The translations under genes and the position numbers were made by a program. Source: JAHFTY01 sp964584785 (GTDB lineage Bacteria > Acidobacteriota > Terriglobia > 20CM-2-55-15). Taken from it: a stretch of 64,000 nucleotides of DNA. The stretch spans positions 1-64,000 of the forward strand of contig CAZPBY010000004.1 in the NCBI GenBank assembly GCA_964584785.1, given 5' to 3'. The notes below the pieces were generated by a model. The model saw only the letters and a list, made by a program, of their open reading frames with translations. It was not told the origin of the DNA and made no database searches. Positions 16,640-26,151 of this stretch are shown in pieces (the first letter of the stretch is position 1; each line of letters starts with the position of its first letter).

Positions 16640-18465
16640 TGGCCGAATACGAGAAGCACACTTACGACGTCCTGGTTGTCGGCGCCGGCGGCGCCGGACT
16701 GCGCGCGGCGATTGAAGCGTCGGCCGCGGGCATGCGTGTCGGGCTTGTCTGCAAATCGCTTTTGGGCAAGGCCCACACCGTCATGGCGGAAGGCGGCATT
16801 GCCGCCGCGCTGGCCACCGTCAACTCGAGCGACACCTGGAAGGTTCACTTCGCCGACACCATGCGCGGCGGCCAGTACGTCAACAATTGGAAGATGGCTG
16901 AACTTCATGCGAAGGAGGCGCCGGCTTGCGTCCAGGAACTGGAAGCCTGGGGCGCTGTTTTCGATCGAACGAAGGACGGACGCATCCTTCAGCGCAATTT
17001 CGGCGGACATCGCTATCCGCGTCTCGCGCATGTCGGCGACCGCACCGGCCTCGAGATGATCCGCACGCTACAGGATCACGGCATCCATCAAGGCATCGAA
17101 GTGCACATGGAGACCACGATCCTGACTCTCATCAAAGACGACGGCCATGTTTCCGGCGCGTTCGGTTATACACGCGAGCGCGGCCGGTTTCAGCTGTTTC
17201 AGGCTCGCGCCATTGTTCTTGCCACCGGCGGCATCGGCAGGGCATACAAAATCAACAGCAATAGCTGGGAGTACACCGGTGACGGTCAGTCGCTTGCCTA
17301 TCATGCCGGCGCCGATTTGATGGACATGGAGTTCGTCCAGTTTCATCCGACCGGAATGATCTGGCCGCCCAGCGTGCGCGGCATTCTGGTGACCGAAGGC
17401 GTTCGCGGCGAAGGCGGCGTGTTGCGCAACAGCGAGGGCCGCCGCTTCATGTTCGATGATATTCCGGAAGCCTATAAACATCAGACGGCCGACAATGAAC
17501 TGGAAGGCTGGCTTTACTGCACCGGAGAGAAGTCGGCGCGCCGTCCGCCGGAGCTGCTCACGCGGGATCACGTTGCCCGCTGCATCGTGCGTGAAACTAA
17601 AGCCGGCCGCGGAAGTCCGCATGGCGGCGTGTTTCTGGATATTTCGTGGATCAAGGAGAAAATTCCAAATGCGCCGGAGCACATCAAGAAGAAGCTGCCG
17701 AGCATGTACCATCAGTTCAAACAGCTCGCCGACATCGACATAACGACGACTCCCATGGAAGTGGGGCCGACGACGCACTACATCATGGGAGGCGTCCGCG
17801 TCGACGCCGAGTCCCAGATGTCCACGGTGCCGGGACTCTTTGCGGCGGGTGAATGCGCGGCAGGTTTGCACGGCGCGAACCGTCTCGGCGGAAACTCGCT
17901 CTCCGATCTGCTCGTCTTCGGCAAACGCGCCGGACGTTTTGCCGCGCAGTTCGCGAAACAGAACCCTGGCGGCCGCATTGATGAGGATCAGGTCAGTCGC
18001 GCCGAACGCGCTGCGCTGGAGCCCTTCGCCCGCATGTCTTCCGCTCACGACGAACACAACGCGTTTCAGATCCAGCGCCATCTTCAGGAGCGTATGCAGG
18101 AGCTCGTCGGCATCGTTCGCAACGAGGAAGAACTTCAACGCGGCCTCAGCGAAATCCTGCAGCTGCAGGAGCGCGCGCGCCACGTTGCCGTCGACGGCAA
18201 CCGTGAGTACAACCCAGGCTGGCACACGGCGCTGGACCTCAACAACCTGTTGACGGTTTCGGAAGCGATCGCGCGGTCGGCAATTGAACGGAAAGAAAGC
18301 CGCGGCGGACATTTCCGCGAGGACTTTCCGGAGAAGGACAAAACGCTCGCTCAGATCAATATGATTGTGAGAAAAGGGACCGGCGGCGAAATGAAAATCA
18401 TACGGCAGCCGATTCCGGCACTGCCCGACGAACTCGCTCAGATCATCAAGGAGCAGCAGCAATGA
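16639..18465 (+). CDS. sdhA: succinate dehydrogenase flavoprotein subunit
   Basis: A 608-residue FAD subunit that oxidises succinate to fumarate at the cytoplasmic face of the membrane. The FAD-binding motif VVGAGGAGLRAAIEAS is at the N-terminus and HTVMAEGGIAAAL is the usual flavin-attachment region. FHPTGMIWPP, TEGVRGEGGVLRN and the C-terminal GECAAGLHGANRLGGNSLSDLLVFG are standard for the family. It starts inside the stop of the anchor gene (ATGA) and ends inside the start of sdhB (ATGA). This gives a tightly coupled sdhCAB order. Confidence 0.97.
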   Translation: MAEYEKHTYDVLVVGAGGAGLRAAIEASAAGMRVGLVCKSLLGKAHTVMAEGGIAAALATVNSSDTWKVHFADTMRGGQYVNNWKMAELHAKEAPACVQELEAWGAVFDRTKDGRILQRNFGGHRYPRLAHVGDRTGLEMIRTLQDHGIHQGIEVHMETTILTLIKDDGHVSGAFGYTRERGRFQLFQARAIVLATGGIGRAYKINSNSWEYTGDGQSLAYHAGADLMDMEFVQFHPTGMIWPPSVRGILVTEGVRGEGGVLRNSEGRRFMFDDIPEAYKHQTADNELEGWLYCTGEKSARRPPELLTRDHVARCIVRETKAGRGSPHGGVFLDISWIKEKIPNAPEHIKKKLPSMYHQFKQLADIDITTTPMEVGPTTHYIMGGVRVDAESQMSTVPGLFAAGECAAGLHGANRLGGNSLSDLLVFGKRAGRFAAQFAKQNPGGRIDEDQVSRAERAALEPFARMSSAHDEHNAFQIQRHLQERMQELVGIVRNEEELQRGLSEILQLQERARHVAVDGNREYNPGWHTALDLNNLLTVSEAIARSAIERKESRGGHFREDFPEKDKTLAQINMIVRKGTGGEMKIIRQPIPALPDELAQIIKEQQQ

Positions 18466-19196
18466 GAGCCACGTTTCGGATTTGGCGCGGTGATCGCGAA
18501 GACGGAAACTTCAAGGATTACTCCACCGAGATTTCCGAAGGCATGGTTGTTCTCGATGCCATTCATCAGATTCAGGCGGAGAGCGCTCCGGACCTGGCTG
18601 CCCGATGGAATTGCAAGGCCGGAAAATGCGGCTCGTGTTCCGCCGAAATCAACGGCATGCCGCGGCTCATGTGCATGACGCGAATGTCGGAACTGCCGCT
18701 GGACATGCCGGTCATCGTCGAACCGATGAAGGCGTTTCCCAGGATCAAAGATCTGGTCACCGACGTCTCATGGAACTTCGAAATGAAGAAGAAGATCAAG
18801 AAGTTCAAACCTCGTCCGCCGGACGCTCCCGACGGCACGTGGCGGATGGCTCAGGAGGACGTCGACCGCGTGCAGGAATTCCGCAAGTGCATTGAGTGCT
18901 TTCTCTGTCAGAATGTCTGCCATGTTCTTCGCGAGCATCACATGCACAAGAATTTCATGGGCCCCCGCCTGTTTGTATACACCGCCGCTCTCGAGATGCA
19001 TCCGCTGGATGTAGAAGACCGCCTGCCCGACTTGAAGGAGACAAAAGGGGTTGGGCTCTGCAATATAACGAAGTGTTGTACGAAAGTTTGTCCGGAAAGC
19101 ATCACGATCACGGACAACGCGATCATCCCTCTGAAGGAACGCGTGGTCGATCGATTCTATGATCCGATCAAGATGCTGTTTCGAATATTCCATTGA
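18462..19196 (+). CDS. sdhB: succinate dehydrogenase iron-sulfur subunit
   Basis: A 244-residue electron-transfer subunit. The N-terminal ferredoxin domain carries the 2Fe-2S ligands in WNCKAGKCGSCSAEINGMPR plus a later Cys (LMCMTRM). The C-terminal domain has CIECFLCQNVCHV and CNITKCCTKVCPE for the 4Fe-4S and 3Fe-4S clusters. The first C-terminal motif ends in CH where many relatives have CP. It overlaps sdhA by 4 nt. Confidence 0.96.
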   Translation: MRATFRIWRGDREDGNFKDYSTEISEGMVVLDAIHQIQAESAPDLAARWNCKAGKCGSCSAEINGMPRLMCMTRMSELPLDMPVIVEPMKAFPRIKDLVTDVSWNFEMKKKIKKFKPRPPDAPDGTWRMAQEDVDRVQEFRKCIECFLCQNVCHVLREHHMHKNFMGPRLFVYTAALEMHPLDVEDRLPDLKETKGVGLCNITKCCTKVCPESITITDNAIIPLKERVVDRFYDPIKMLFRIFH

Positions 19197-19208
19197 GAGA
19201 GGTGCGTT

Positions 19209-19727
19209 ATGCATCCGCCAATGAACCTGGATCTCACGCAGTTGAAACCCCTGTCAAAAGAAGGTATCCCGTCGGCTATCGAAAGAGCGGAGCGTTACCG
19301 CCTGCTCAACGAACCGTCGCAGGCCGAAAGCATCTGTCTGGATATCCTCGCCACCGATCCCCAAAACCAGGAAGCCATGGTCATGCTTTTGCTGGCATTG
19401 ACGGACCAGTTCGGCGAACACGCGGACGGCGTTGCCCGCGCGCGCGACGTTCTGGCGCGGCTTCGGGACGAATATCAGCGTGCGTATTATGGCGGTTTGA
19501 TCTGTGAGCGTCAGGCTCGCGCCTGTTTGCGCCGCAACTCTCCGGGGTCGGGCCATCTGGCCTACCGATATTTCGAAGAAGCCATGCGCCTATTCGACCG
19601 CGCCGCCGAACTTCGAGCCCCGGGCAACGATGAAGCTGTTTTGCGCTGGAACTGCTGCGTCCGAACCATCCTTGCCGACCAGCTGGAACCCGAACCCGCG
19701 GATGATTTCACGCCGCTGTTGGAATAG
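19209..19727 (+). CDS. TPR-like protein of unknown function in the sdh operon
   Basis: A 172-residue soluble, mostly helical protein. IERAERYRLLNEPSQAESIC and the following LDILATDPQNQEAMVMLLLA form a TPR-like unit near residues 25-60, and FEEAMRLFDRAAELR is another helical repeat near the C-terminus. It starts 12 bp after sdhB with GAGAGAGG upstream, so it is the last gene of the operon. A role in assembling or regulating succinate dehydrogenase is possible but is inferred from position only. Confidence 0.65.
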   Translation: MHPPMNLDLTQLKPLSKEGIPSAIERAERYRLLNEPSQAESICLDILATDPQNQEAMVMLLLALTDQFGEHADGVARARDVLARLRDEYQRAYYGGLICERQARACLRRNSPGSGHLAYRYFEEAMRLFDRAAELRAPGNDEAVLRWNCCVRTILADQLEPEPADDFTPLLE

Positions 19728-19760
19728 TGCCCCGTCCGGAAGCCGTCATTTTCGGTGTCG

Positions 19761-20969
19761 TCACTGTCTCACCGTGATCTCGATCTGTGACGTTGCCACG
19801 CCGCCTTTGCCGTCGCTGGCGGTTACTCGAATGGTGTACTTTCCGGCAGGGATGCCGTTGGCGCGGAATGTGACTTTCTCTCCGGTGCCCTCGACTTGCC
19901 CGCCGGATGATGTCCACGAATACACCAGGGAATCGTTGTCGGCGTCATAGCCGGAAGCGGTGATCGAGGTGGATTCCCCGGCGCGAATTTCTGTGGTCTC
20001 CGCCGCCAGCGCGATTACCGGAAAATGATTGTTGCCGACGGTTGCAACCGGCTGCGTATAACTGACGCCGAAAACAAATCCATTTCTTCCCTGGTTGTTT
20101 GGGAACTTCAAATCAAACTTCGTGTTGATTCGGTAGCCGGCATTGACCGTCACGCCGCGATCGAGCATCAAATAACGAACGCCGGCGCTGACGTCGCTGA
20201 TGTTCTGCACGCTGAGTGGTGCAGGATTTGACGAGCCCGCGCCAACGAACGTCGTGGTCGTGTATTCGAAGATCCCCTGGATCGGCCTCATCGACGGGTA
20301 AGCCACACCGAGGCCGCTGCGTAGTTCGTTTTTGAGTGTCAGGGGCGGGGTTAGGTCGGCGTTGCCCGTTTCAACAAACCCCATCGACGAGTGCATGACG
20401 GCGTCGTGGAATTTCCACGGCAACTGGGAGCTGAAGATTCCCTCGAAGCCGACGTCGGTCTTGCCGGTTCCAAGACCCTTCCGGGCGTCGGCGGCACCGA
20501 ACTTCATGAACCCTCGAACCGCCATTCCCCCGATGTTATCGCGCTGCCGCCAAACTCGATATTTGCCCGCAATCTGGAAGTCGCCGACGCCACTGTTCGA
20601 CGGAGTCGACACGTATGGGTAAGACGGATTGAAGCCGCTCTGGACAAGGTTCGAAGCCTTTACGTGACGGTGAAGGTCGAATGTCGCCGTCACCATCAGC
20701 CGCGCCATGACTCCGGCGGAGAATGAAACGGGGAAACTAGTGATGTCGAGATCCTTGGGAGTCCGGTCCGAGTTGATCCAGCCCATGCTTCCGCTGTATT
20801 GGCGATAGTTCAGAATCTCCACCGAAGGCACCGTGAACAGTCCGCGATCACCCATTATCGTGACGCTTTGCTTCGCGATTTGCGTCTGTTGAAAAACCCG
20901 TTCTTGTTCCTGTGCGGCAGCTGCTGCAGCGACGAGCAGTAGGATCGTTGGGACGAGAAATCGTTTCAT
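19761..20969 (-). CDS. outer-membrane-like protein with C-terminal PKD/Ig-like domain
   Basis: A 402-residue secreted protein. I start at the ATG of MKRFLVPTILLLVAAAAAAQ, a clear signal peptide. The middle (about 30-310) has alternating hydrophobic strands with many Gly and aromatic residues (SFSAGVMARLMVTATFDLHR; AGYRINTKFDLKFPNNQGRNG), which suggests a beta barrel. The last 80 residues form a PKD-type domain (SITASGYDADNDSLVYSWTS ... YTIRVTASDGKGG). Its start codon is only 15 bp from that of the divergent M1 peptidase gene. Function unknown. Confidence 0.7.
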   Translation of the reverse strand: MKRFLVPTILLLVAAAAAAQEQERVFQQTQIAKQSVTIMGDRGLFTVPSVEILNYRQYSGSMGWINSDRTPKDLDITSFPVSFSAGVMARLMVTATFDLHRHVKASNLVQSGFNPSYPYVSTPSNSGVGDFQIAGKYRVWRQRDNIGGMAVRGFMKFGAADARKGLGTGKTDVGFEGIFSSQLPWKFHDAVMHSSMGFVETGNADLTPPLTLKNELRSGLGVAYPSMRPIQGIFEYTTTTFVGAGSSNPAPLSVQNISDVSAGVRYLMLDRGVTVNAGYRINTKFDLKFPNNQGRNGFVFGVSYTQPVATVGNNHFPVIALAAETTEIRAGESTSITASGYDADNDSLVYSWTSSGGQVEGTGEKVTFRANGIPAGKYTIRVTASDGKGGVATSQIEITVRQ

Positions 20970-20976
20970 GTACAAT
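20948..20976 (+). promoter_or_regulatory. M1 peptidase promoter inside the divergent gene, leaderless
   Basis: TTGGGA (20948-20953), exactly 17 bp, then TACAAT (20971-20976), 8 nt before the ATG at 20985. The -35 box lies within the first codons of the divergent minus-strand gene. No ribosome binding site precedes the start, so the transcript is predicted to be leaderless. Confidence 0.55.
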
Positions 20977-20984
20977 CCCGATCT

Positions 20985-23438
20985 ATGCGCGCGTTTTGGG
21001 GTCTGTTCTTTGCGGTGATTGTAGGCTTTCCTGTTGCTCAGCCCGGCGAAACGGACGAGATATTAGCGCAGTTATCGAAAATCCAGCTAGATAAAAAGCA
21101 GATCTATAACATTCGCGACATCACCATTCGTCGCGACTCCACCTCGATATCATTCAAGCGCGGCACCATCGCCTTTCTCGAACCCGTCCGAGGCAAAGTC
21201 ACAGGAGCGGTTTTCATCGGCAGCGGCGAGGTCCTTGCCATTCCTCCAAACGCGATCGAGAAGCAGCAGATGCACAAGTTCACGAACTCACCGGCTCTCG
21301 ATGAAACGTTTACCGCGGCTTTCTTCCGGTTTACCGACGATACCTACGACGAAATAGTCAAAGCCTACGAAGAGCACGCGAAGGAAGACGTGACGGTCGA
21401 AGATTCCTCACAGTTCCTCCCATGGGATAAGACTCTGGCCGATCGATCGAGCGTGCTGAACTACCGTCTTCTTGCAGACTATGTCGGTACTCCCAGGCCG
21501 TTGTTCTTTGCCGAGCTCGACGGTCAGCATTCCGGATGGTTCGACGTTGTTTATGACCAGCGGATGGTGGAAGAGGTCGCTTTCATCAAGGTCCACGAAC
21601 GAGGCACATCCTACATCGCCGATATCTGGAGCAGCTTCAACCGTCGTGGAGAGTCTCGCGATCTTCAGGCATCCGCTAACGAGATCAAGTTTCCACTGGA
21701 TGTCACTTCGTACGACATCGACGCAACGATCAACGCTTCGACACAACTCGAAGCGAAGACGACAGTCCACGCTCGGGCAAGATTCGACGGCGAGCGCGTG
21801 ATCAGCATGGATCTTTCGCGATTCCTGCGCGTGTCGTCTATCACGACGGATACCGGCTCGACGGTTCCGTTCTCGCAGCACTCGGACATGACCGAGGAAG
21901 AGATCCGGCGAACCGGAATCAACACGGTTGTTCTGGTTCTTCCTCAGCCCACGAAAGCCGGTCAGGACGTCACGCTGAAGTTCGTTTATGCCGGTGACGT
22001 CATCGAAACCAAAGGCGCCGGCGTTTTCTACGTTGGCGAACGCGGACGCTGGTATCCCAACTCCGGCATCGAGGACCGGGCGCGGTTCAATCTGACATTT
22101 CACTTTCCGTCAAAGTATTCCCTGGTAGCCACCGGCAGGAAGATGAAGGAATGGGAAGAGAACGGCCTGCGCCATTCTATCTGGGAAAGCGACCGCGAAT
22201 TTCCCGTTGCCGGTTTTAATCTCGGTGACTTCACAATCCTTTCCGACTCGACCGGTTCCGTGCCGATCTCGGTCGGCGTGAACAACAACGTCGAGAATAT
22301 CTACCGAGAGATCGCGGAGCGTCGCGCTTTTCAAAAAGAACAGGCGATGAATGCCGCGATCGCCGCAACGGGGCGGCGCGGCCAGCCGGCCATTGCATCC
22401 CCTCAGACCATCCAGCCGGATGTGAATGTGTTCAGCACGAAAGGGCTTGGTGAAAGCGTGCTGAAGGGTGTTGCGGATACCGTGGCGTTCTTCGTCGACC
22501 GATTTGGCCCATACCCATATTCGCAGTTGACCGTTTCACAGTTCCCGGTCAATTACTCCCAGGGCTGGCCGACGCTGTTGTACGTCTCAACTCTTTCGTT
22601 CTTCACGAAAGAGCAGCGCGACAAACTCGGGCTGACCTCGGAAGCGGACTTCATGAATACGGAGATGGTGCGAGCGCATGAGGTCGCCCACCAATGGTTC
22701 GGCAACAAAGTCGGCTGGACCAGCTATCACGATCAATGGATTTCGGAAGCGTTCGCGAATTACTCGGGCGCGATGTACGTCGAGCAGAAACACAACGACG
22801 CTGTGCATCTTCGCGAAATTCTGGACGACGCCCGGCGCCGTCTTCTCGAGCACGCGCCCGACGGTTCCGTCTACGACAGCCTGGGTCCGATCTGGCTGGG
22901 CCAGCGTCTGTCGTCGACGGCCGCGCCGAATGGATATGCCGAGATCACGTACAACAAAGGCACGTGGATCGTGCACATGCTGCGCATGCTGATGCGGTCC
23001 GACGACAGGAACTCCGACGACGTTTTCCTGAAGATGATCCGCGATTTTCTGAACGAATATGACGGCCGAACGGCTTCGACGTGGGATCTCAAACGTGTCG
23101 CCGAGAAATACATGACGAAAGCGATGGACGTCCGCGGCGACAACAAACTCGACTGGTTTTTCGACGACTGGATTCTTGGAACGGGCATTCCGACCTACAC
23201 CATGAATTACAACGTCCAGCCGTCGCCGCGCGGAGGTTTCAGCATCGACGGCCGGGTGACGCAAAGCGGTGTGCCCGACACGTTCGTCATGCCTGTACCG
23301 GTATACGCTGACGATCAATTACTTGGCAAAGTTGCGGTGAGCGATGACGAAGGCGCGTTCCACTTCGACGTCAAAACGAGACCGGTGAAAGTCACGCTCG
23401 ACCCAAGGCAAACCGTTCTCGCCCAAATCAAGAACTGA
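20985..23438 (+). CDS. secreted M1-family metallopeptidase
   Basis: An 817-residue zinc peptidase with an N-terminal signal peptide (MRAFWGLFFAVIVGFPVAQ). The zinc site is HEVAH at 565-569, followed after 18 residues by the third ligand Glu588 (WISEAF), the M1 gluzincin spacing. About 330 N-terminal residues of beta-rich sequence precede a region recognisable as the M1 N-domain. The classical GxMEN substrate motif is not evident; QFPVNYSQGWPTLLYVS occupies its place. This is typical of divergent exported M1 proteins, and exopeptidase activity is therefore uncertain. Confidence 0.85.
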   Translation: MRAFWGLFFAVIVGFPVAQPGETDEILAQLSKIQLDKKQIYNIRDITIRRDSTSISFKRGTIAFLEPVRGKVTGAVFIGSGEVLAIPPNAIEKQQMHKFTNSPALDETFTAAFFRFTDDTYDEIVKAYEEHAKEDVTVEDSSQFLPWDKTLADRSSVLNYRLLADYVGTPRPLFFAELDGQHSGWFDVVYDQRMVEEVAFIKVHERGTSYIADIWSSFNRRGESRDLQASANEIKFPLDVTSYDIDATINASTQLEAKTTVHARARFDGERVISMDLSRFLRVSSITTDTGSTVPFSQHSDMTEEEIRRTGINTVVLVLPQPTKAGQDVTLKFVYAGDVIETKGAGVFYVGERGRWYPNSGIEDRARFNLTFHFPSKYSLVATGRKMKEWEENGLRHSIWESDREFPVAGFNLGDFTILSDSTGSVPISVGVNNNVENIYREIAERRAFQKEQAMNAAIAATGRRGQPAIASPQTIQPDVNVFSTKGLGESVLKGVADTVAFFVDRFGPYPYSQLTVSQFPVNYSQGWPTLLYVSTLSFFTKEQRDKLGLTSEADFMNTEMVRAHEVAHQWFGNKVGWTSYHDQWISEAFANYSGAMYVEQKHNDAVHLREILDDARRRLLEHAPDGSVYDSLGPIWLGQRLSSTAAPNGYAEITYNKGTWIVHMLRMLMRSDDRNSDDVFLKMIRDFLNEYDGRTASTWDLKRVAEKYMTKAMDVRGDNKLDWFFDDWILGTGIPTYTMNYNVQPSPRGGFSIDGRVTQSGVPDTFVMPVPVYADDQLLGKVAVSDDEGAFHFDVKTRPVKVTLDPRQTVLAQIKN

Positions 23439-23537
23439 CACTGGTCCGGACCTCAAACGTTTGGGAAGTCCATCCGGTCAGGTGCATTTAACGTTGGACT
23501 TTGGACATCCCAACGTTGGACATATTTTTTGGAAACG

Positions 23538-24593
23538 TCACCAGGGGATCTTCAGGCGGGACTTCTTTCGTGAAATCACGCGATTCTTGCCTTTGCGCTT
23601 GGCCTCGTACAGGGCTTCGTCCGCGCGCTGGACGACGCTTTCAACGGTATCTCCCGCTGTGAACTCTGCAACGCCGCAGCTGAGCGTGAATTGAAGCGAA
23701 CCGCCTTCGAAACGGAATCGATATGCGGCGATCGCTTTCACGAGCTGCTCGATGCGGGTTACCGCCGTTGAAAGGTCGATCTTCGACAGAAGAATCGCGA
23801 ACTCCTCGCCGCCATAGCGTGCGATAAAGTCGGTCGGCCGGACGGAATTGGACAGCAGTTGTCCCGCGCCCATGAGAACGCGATCGCCAACCTGATGTCC
23901 ATAGGTGTCGTTGATGTCCTTGAAATCGTCGATATCGGCCATCACCAGCACAAAAGCGCCGCCTCCTTTGCCATGTTCGGCGGCCCAGCGGGCGATCAGT
24001 TTGTCAAAGGATCCGCGGTTCGCCAGTCGCGTGAGAGGATCGAGGGCGGCCTCGTCCTTGGCTCGCGTGAGATTCGTCTCGAGGTCTTCGACCCGCCGCT
24101 CCATGGCGTTCAGGTGTTCCTCATCCTGCTTTTGCTTTTCTTCAACAGCGCGCCGCAGGCTTTGCACTTCGATGGAGATCTTTTCCTTGATCTCGCGAAT
24201 ATCGTCGACATCGGTGAGGTGGCCGAAGCGGGCCGACGTATTGATCACTTGCGAATTGAATGTGGCCGACTCGCCAGCGAGTTTGGCGACCGCCTCGCGG
24301 AGCACCTCGATGGTCTCGCCGTACCCACGTTCCCGCTCGACTCGATAGACCTTTGCACGCTGAAAGTAATCTTGACAGAGTTCGAACATCCGCTGCGCGA
24401 TAGGTTCCAGGGGCTTCTGGGCCTGGATTTCGCGCCGGCACTTTTGGAGCGCTTCGCGGAATTCGTACGATCGTAACTTTTCGCTTTCCGTGACGGCTTC
24501 CGGCAGGATCGCAAGAATCCTGTCCATCAGAGCGATGACGCCCAGACCAAGCGGTCCTCCCGAACTTACGGGTTGGTTCGATTGAATTTCCAT
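23538..24593 (-). CDS. diguanylate cyclase (GGDEF domain)
   Basis: A 351-residue cytoplasmic enzyme predicted to make cyclic di-GMP from two GTP. The active-site motif is GGEEF (ARYGGEEFAILLSK). The inhibitory I-site RPTD lies five residues before it, so product feedback is likely. The N-terminal 180 residues are helical, with a coiled coil (about 140-180) rich in E, K and R leading into the GGDEF domain (about 190-350). There is no sensory domain I recognise. AAGGA precedes the ATG. The PilZ protein at 54095-54856 is a possible c-di-GMP receptor in the same genome. Confidence 0.93.
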   Translation of the reverse strand: MEIQSNQPVSSGGPLGLGVIALMDRILAILPEAVTESEKLRSYEFREALQKCRREIQAQKPLEPIAQRMFELCQDYFQRAKVYRVERERGYGETIEVLREAVAKLAGESATFNSQVINTSARFGHLTDVDDIREIKEKISIEVQSLRRAVEEKQKQDEEHLNAMERRVEDLETNLTRAKDEAALDPLTRLANRGSFDKLIARWAAEHGKGGGAFVLVMADIDDFKDINDTYGHQVGDRVLMGAGQLLSNSVRPTDFIARYGGEEFAILLSKIDLSTAVTRIEQLVKAIAAYRFRFEGGSLQFTLSCGVAEFTAGDTVESVVQRADEALYEAKRKGKNRVISRKKSRLKIPW

Positions 24594-24802
24594 TATTCCT
24601 TTTTCGCGTACACCCGAGCAGGAAACGGGACTGAACTTTACACCGCTTCAGCACCCTTTGACGACTGATTCCAAACTCAGTTGTTCCACCTCAACGAAGA
24701 GCTTGCGCCGTTTTGTGTGACTCAGCCTCGGGTTCGAAGGGCGAGGCGGGATTATCATAGAATGCAGGCATATTTGGTGCAATTAAGGAGTGTGTTCGAT
24801 AT

Positions 24803-24831
24803 TTGACACGCCCGGTGTGATCCACCACAAT
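24803..24831 (+). promoter_or_regulatory. promoter of the NHL-repeat gene
   Basis: Perfect TTGACA (24803-24808), exactly 17 bp, then CACAAT (24826-24831). The predicted start near 24838 leaves a leader of about 15 nt containing GGAGGG (24842-24847) before the GTG at 24853. This excludes the longer open frame from 24790. Confidence 0.6.
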
Positions 24832-24852
24832 CCCGTCAACTGGAGGGACACC

Positions 24853-26010
24853 GTGAAATTCAGATCTGCTGCTATTGTTTTCTTCGTTTTGGCGACTCTC
24901 GTGGCCGGCGCCGCTATCGCCCAGAATCGCGCTGCGGGCACTCGAGCGCCGATGTTTGAAGTCGACCCGTTATGGCCCAAACCGTTGCCCAATCATTGGG
25001 TGCTCGGGTCCACGATCGGCGTTTCGGTCGACGCGCAGGATCATATCTGGATCATCCACCGTCCGGAGACGGTTGAAGACAACTTCAAAGCGGCAGCGTT
25101 CAATCCACCGATCGGTATTTGCTGTACACCGGCCCCACCGATCCTCGAGTTCGATCAAGCGGGAACTCTCGTCAACCACTGGGGAGGACCGGGTCCCGGA
25201 TTCGAGTGGCCGGAGTCGAATCACGGAATCACGATCGATTACAAAGGCAACGTGTGGATTGGCGGAAACGGGGCTAAGGATGCGCAGGTTTTGAAGTTCA
25301 CGCCGACGGGGAAATTCCTTTTGCAGATCGGTCATCAGGGAAAGAGCGGCGGAAGCAACGATACGGAGAACCTGGGAAAGCCGGCGAAAATCTTTGTCGA
25401 TCCGCAGACGAACGAAGCATACATCGCCGATGGGTACGGCAATCACCGCGTGATTGTCTACGATGCCGACACCGGAAAGTACAAACGTCACTGGGGGGCC
25501 TACGGCAACAAACCCGACGATGCGAATCCCGGAAACTATGATCCGCAGGCTCCGCCCGCGAAGCAATTCCGAAATCCCGTGCACTGCGCGAATGTGTCGA
25601 AAGACGGATTCGTCTACGTTTGCGATCGGATGAACGATCGAATTCAGGTTTTCCGCAAAGACGGCTCTTTCGTGAAGGAATCATTCATCGCCACGAAGAC
25701 TCTTCGATCCGGCTCCGTCTGGGATATGACATTTTCGCGCGATCCGCAGGAAACCTATCTCTATGTCGTCGACGGCGTGAACGAGAAAATCTACATTGTC
25801 GAGCGCAGCACGCTTCAGGTCTTGACCAGCTTCGGTGACGGCGGACGCCAGCCGGGGCAGTTTTTCGGCGTTCACAACATCGCCACGGACTCTAAAGGGA
25901 ACATCTACACAACCGAAACTTATACCGGCGCTCGCGTCCAGCGTTTTCTGCTCAAAGGGCTGGGCCCGGTTTCGAAGACCGATCAGGGCGTTGCCTGGCC
26001 CAAGCCGTAA
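24853..26010 (+). CDS. secreted NHL-repeat beta-propeller protein
   Basis: A 385-residue exported protein starting at GTG, with GGAGGG 5 nt upstream. The signal peptide is KFRSAAIVFFVLATLVAGAAIAQ. At least five NHL-type blades follow, for example GITIDYKGNVWIGGNG, IFVDPQTNEAYIADGYGNHR, VYVCDRMNDRIQVF and IATDSKGNIYTTETYTGARV. Related propellers include peptidyl-alpha-hydroxyglycine lyase-like proteins, but catalytic residues cannot be judged from this reading, so I give no enzymatic call. A family-A palindrome follows the stop codon. Confidence 0.85.
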   Translation: MKFRSAAIVFFVLATLVAGAAIAQNRAAGTRAPMFEVDPLWPKPLPNHWVLGSTIGVSVDAQDHIWIIHRPETVEDNFKAAAFNPPIGICCTPAPPILEFDQAGTLVNHWGGPGPGFEWPESNHGITIDYKGNVWIGGNGAKDAQVLKFTPTGKFLLQIGHQGKSGGSNDTENLGKPAKIFVDPQTNEAYIADGYGNHRVIVYDADTGKYKRHWGAYGNKPDDANPGNYDPQAPPAKQFRNPVHCANVSKDGFVYVCDRMNDRIQVFRKDGSFVKESFIATKTLRSGSVWDMTFSRDPQETYLYVVDGVNEKIYIVERSTLQVLTSFGDGGRQPGQFFGVHNIATDSKGNIYTTETYTGARVQRFLLKGLGPVSKTDQGVAWPKP

Positions 26011-26037
26011 AGGAGCTGTTGCTCAACCTACAGGTAG

Positions 26038-26123
26038 CGTCACGAAGCCCGTCGCTGCGCTCCGGGTTCTACGTTACCGCGAAAACTGTCAGAACCCGGA
26101 GCGCAGCGACGGGCTTCGTGACG
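26038..26123. repeat. palindrome family A, copy 2
   Basis: Arms 26038-26070 and 26091-26123 (CGTCACGAAGCCCGTCGCTG and complement) pair perfectly over 33 bp around a 20-nt loop. It fills the gap between the convergent NHL-repeat gene (stop 26010) and the uracil-DNA glycosylase gene (stop 26152), so it is placed to terminate both. Confidence 0.92.
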
Positions 26124-26151
26124 AAACTTTCCCGTGACGATCCAGCTTCCT

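Noticed and set aside
17068..18462. 464-codon open frame antisense to sdhA
   Set aside because: A shadow of a high-GC gene; sdhA is unmistakable.
23439..23537. Possible terminator with repeated AACGTTGGAC words after the M1 peptidase gene
   Set aside because: The words are direct repeats, not an inverted pair, and no stable hairpin with a T-tract was found.
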